Source: Sphaerobacteraceae bacterium
GTDB lineage: Bacteria > Chloroflexota > Chloroflexia > Thermomicrobiales > UBA6265
Length of the DNA stretch: 34,283 bases
Assembly (NCBI GenBank): GCA_016781925.1
Contig: JADDPH010000112.1
Coordinates: 9,003-43,285, forward strand
Reading direction: 5' to 3'
A program made the position numbers and the translations under genes. Shown piece by piece: positions 32,352 to 34,283 of this stretch. The notes beneath the pieces are model-generated. The model saw only the letters and a list, made by a program, of their open reading frames with translations, searched no databases and was not told the DNA's origin. The first letter of the stretch is position 1; each line of letters begins with the position of its first letter.

Positions 32352-34181
32352 ATGAGCGAGCGACCTGGAGCTCGACCCGCGTCCGATTGGGAACGGATGC
32401 ATCTGAAAGGCGTGATTCAGACCGTGAGCGGAGCGGCACCGGTGTTGACCCGCCGTGCCGTGATGCAGTGGTCCGCGATCATGGCGGGCGCCGTCGCCGT
32501 CGGCCGGGGTGGGGGGGGAGCGGTTGCCGCACCCACGGGGCCGAACAGGGACATGCCCAGTTCATATCAGGACGAGGAGATCCAGACCGACGCTGAGATT
32601 TCGGTGCCGTTCAATCCGTTTGGACAGCCGGTGACGCTCGATCCCCATCGCACCACCAACTGGGGCCCGTTCTGGATCATGTTCCCCAACGTCTGGGGGG
32701 GATTGATGCGGTTCACCGAGACCGGGGAGGTTGTGGAGGACCTCGCCGAGAGTTACTCGGTGAGCGACGACAGTCTCGCCTATACCTTCAAGATCCGGCC
32801 TGATGCGAAGTACGCCAACGGCCGACCCGTGACCGCCGATCACTTCGTCACGTCGTGGAAGCGGGCGCTCAGTCCAGACAATGTGTCCCCGATGGCCTAC
32901 TTCATGCAGCAGGTCGAGGGGTACCAGGACTACATCGGGAAGCGCAGCGAAGAGATCGGCTTCCGTGCGATTGACGACGCGACGGTGGAGGTGACCCTCT
33001 CCGATCCGTACAACTATTTCCTTTCCTACATGGCCACATTCGTCTGGAGCGTGATCGATCCCCAGGTGCTGGAAGAAGCGGGCGAGCAAGACTTCGTGCT
33101 GCAGGATGCCGGCACCGGTCCGTGGCGCTTCACCGAGTTTGATGGCGACACCCAGTTCGTGATGGAGCCGAACACGAATTATTACGGCGGAGTATCTCCC
33201 TCGATCGTGAAGATCGTCTGGCCCGTCGTGAGCGGGCCAGAGGCGGATACCACGGCGCTCGAAGCCTATCGGGCTGACGAGGCAGTCTCGGCCGACGTAC
33301 CGCTTTCCCTGATGGCGGAGGTCACGGAGGACGAGACCCTTGCCAACGAGATGGTCACGATCTCACCGTCTGGCTCGATCCGGTTACTCGCCATGGATTT
33401 CACGAAGGCCCCGTTCGACGACGTGCGGGTGCGCCGCGCATTCGCCCTGGCGACAGACCGCGAGCGCTGGGCGAATGAGATCTGGCAGGGCACGTACGTG
33501 CCGGCGGAGGTCTTCACGCCGCCAGTGACCGAATCGATTGCGGGTTACGAGCCGCCCGATGGGCTGCCGTTTGATGTCGACGCCGCTAAGCAGACGCTAG
33601 AGGAGGCCGGCTATCCTAACGGCGAGGGTCTACCGGAGATCGTCTTTTACCAATCGAGTGCCGACGGACCCGAGGAGATCGAGCGCTGGGCGACGTTCCT
33701 ACAGACCTATAAAGACAACCTGGGCATCACCATCACTCACGACACGACGAAGACAGAGCAACAGATCGAGGACCTGCGCAAGGACGAGGGTGGCCTACAA
33801 CTCGCCTCAGTCTGGTGGTGGTACGTCACGGAAACACCGCAACTGCTGGCGCAGGCGTTCCGCCCAGACGCTTCGTACATGAAGGGCTACTTCAACTGGG
33901 GTCCGGATCTTGAGCCGAGGGGCGACTTTGATCCGGGTGCCGATGCGGCGGCATTTGACGATCTCATGGCGCAGGCGGAGGTCGAGCAGGACGAGGTGAC
34001 TCGGAACGATCTCTATCGCCAGGGCGAGGAGTTGGTCCTGAAGAACGCGGTCTGCGTGCCACTCGGCAACTGGGTCCAGATGTTCGTCCAGAAGCCATGG
34101 CTGCAAGGCACCAAGCAGGGGCCCTGGACGGGTCGCTTGCCCGTTCGCTTCGACCCGGATGTCGTGGTCCTCAGGCATTAG
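32352..34181 (+). CDS. ABC transporter family 5 solute-binding protein (second copy)
   Basis: This 609-residue extracytoplasmic binding protein is related to but clearly diverged from the one at 2192-3949. GAGGAG about 9 bases before the ATG supports the start. The N terminus is long, with a twin-arginine pattern (R34-R35 in VLTRRAVMQW) and a hydrophobic Ala/Gly run, so Tat export is likely; there is no lipobox cysteine. The mature domain starts near residue 75 and shows LDPHRTTNWGPFWI, YTFKIRPDAKYANGRPVTAD (family hallmark), VRRAFALATDRERWANEIW, and a C-terminal YRQGEELVLKNAVCVPL. Permease genes are not in the remaining 100 bases but may follow off the right edge. The ligand is unknown; a peptide is the family default. 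Confidence 0.92.
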   Translation: MSERPGARPASDWERMHLKGVIQTVSGAAPVLTRRAVMQWSAIMAGAVAVGRGGGGAVAAPTGPNRDMPSSYQDEEIQTDAEISVPFNPFGQPVTLDPHRTTNWGPFWIMFPNVWGGLMRFTETGEVVEDLAESYSVSDDSLAYTFKIRPDAKYANGRPVTADHFVTSWKRALSPDNVSPMAYFMQQVEGYQDYIGKRSEEIGFRAIDDATVEVTLSDPYNYFLSYMATFVWSVIDPQVLEEAGEQDFVLQDAGTGPWRFTEFDGDTQFVMEPNTNYYGGVSPSIVKIVWPVVSGPEADTTALEAYRADEAVSADVPLSLMAEVTEDETLANEMVTISPSGSIRLLAMDFTKAPFDDVRVRRAFALATDRERWANEIWQGTYVPAEVFTPPVTESIAGYEPPDGLPFDVDAAKQTLEEAGYPNGEGLPEIVFYQSSADGPEEIERWATFLQTYKDNLGITITHDTTKTEQQIEDLRKDEGGLQLASVWWWYVTETPQLLAQAFRPDASYMKGYFNWGPDLEPRGDFDPGADAAAFDDLMAQAEVEQDEVTRNDLYRQGEELVLKNAVCVPLGNWVQMFVQKPWLQGTKQGPWTGRLPVRFDPDVVVLRH

Positions 34182-34283
34182 ATCACGGGGCGGAACGCGC
34201 AGGATCGCCTAAGAGCCTCCGCCAATAGGTGAGACGTCACCGGTAGGACACGAGCACGGGATGCCCCATCATTCGGGAAGGTC

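Noticed and set aside
1-34283. CRISPR array, tRNA, rRNA, insertion sequence or prophage genes
   Set aside because: No regularly spaced repeats, cloverleaf-like intergenic sequence, transposase, integrase or phage structural proteins were seen in the reading frames.

Overview
The window is a dense, GC-rich bacterial chromosome segment of about 34 kb with 29 supported protein genes and no rRNA, tRNA, CRISPR array or insertion sequence that I can recognise. Gene content (DUF2905 and DUF3352-type proteins, HspR-ClpB, two Tat-type family 5 solute-binding proteins, GT-C-like membrane proteins, frequent GTG/TTG starts) suggests a Chloroflexota bacterium, perhaps of the Thermomicrobia. That placement is inference from style and content and was not tested by a search.

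Layout. Positions 1-3949 carry the end of one dipeptide/oligopeptide ABC importer (two permeases and a solute-binding protein), closed by a perfect hairpin. Next come a branched-chain aminotransferase (4170-5120), a roughly 600-base stretch with a possible decayed gene on the minus strand, a membrane-anchored S41 protease homologue lacking two canonical catalytic residues (5718-7064), and three small, highly charged hypothetical proteins (7173-8094) around a bidirectional hairpin. Positions 8306-16758 form a co-directional membrane and surface-glycan block: GtrA, two paralogous GT-C-like membrane proteins, two small membrane proteins, a UDP-galactopyranose-mutase-like flavoprotein and a large PTPS-related membrane protein. 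It meets a thiamine-diphosphate enzyme tail to tail (16755-18350, minus). A small winged-helix-like gene (18553-18870, minus) diverges from a 420-residue protein with a PD-(D/E)XK-like signature (19061-20323). An MFS exporter (minus) diverges from the 2Fe-2S and FAD subunits of a molybdenum hydroxylase (22106-23832), whose catalytic large subunit is absent here. A glycerophosphodiester phosphodiesterase lies on the minus strand.

The clearest regulatory unit is hspR-clpB (24871-28024). A sigma-70-like promoter (TTGACA, 17 bp, TATCAT) is overlaid by an inverted repeat with the geometry of the HAIR operator, so the locus looks like an autoregulated heat-shock operon. After it come two tiny membrane proteins, a secreted DUF3352-type protein with an Excalibur-like calcium-binding motif near its C terminus, an M42 metallo-aminopeptidase and a second peptide-binding protein. 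The two solute-binding proteins, permeases, M42 peptidase and aminotransferase suggest a peptide-using lifestyle (inference).

No wholly new system is proved. The best candidates for novelty are the nuclease-like/winged-helix pair, the S41 homologue without its Lys and Gln, the Excalibur insertion and the surface-glycan block. Starts given here were chosen by ribosome-binding site and reading frame, and several differ from the longest open frame.
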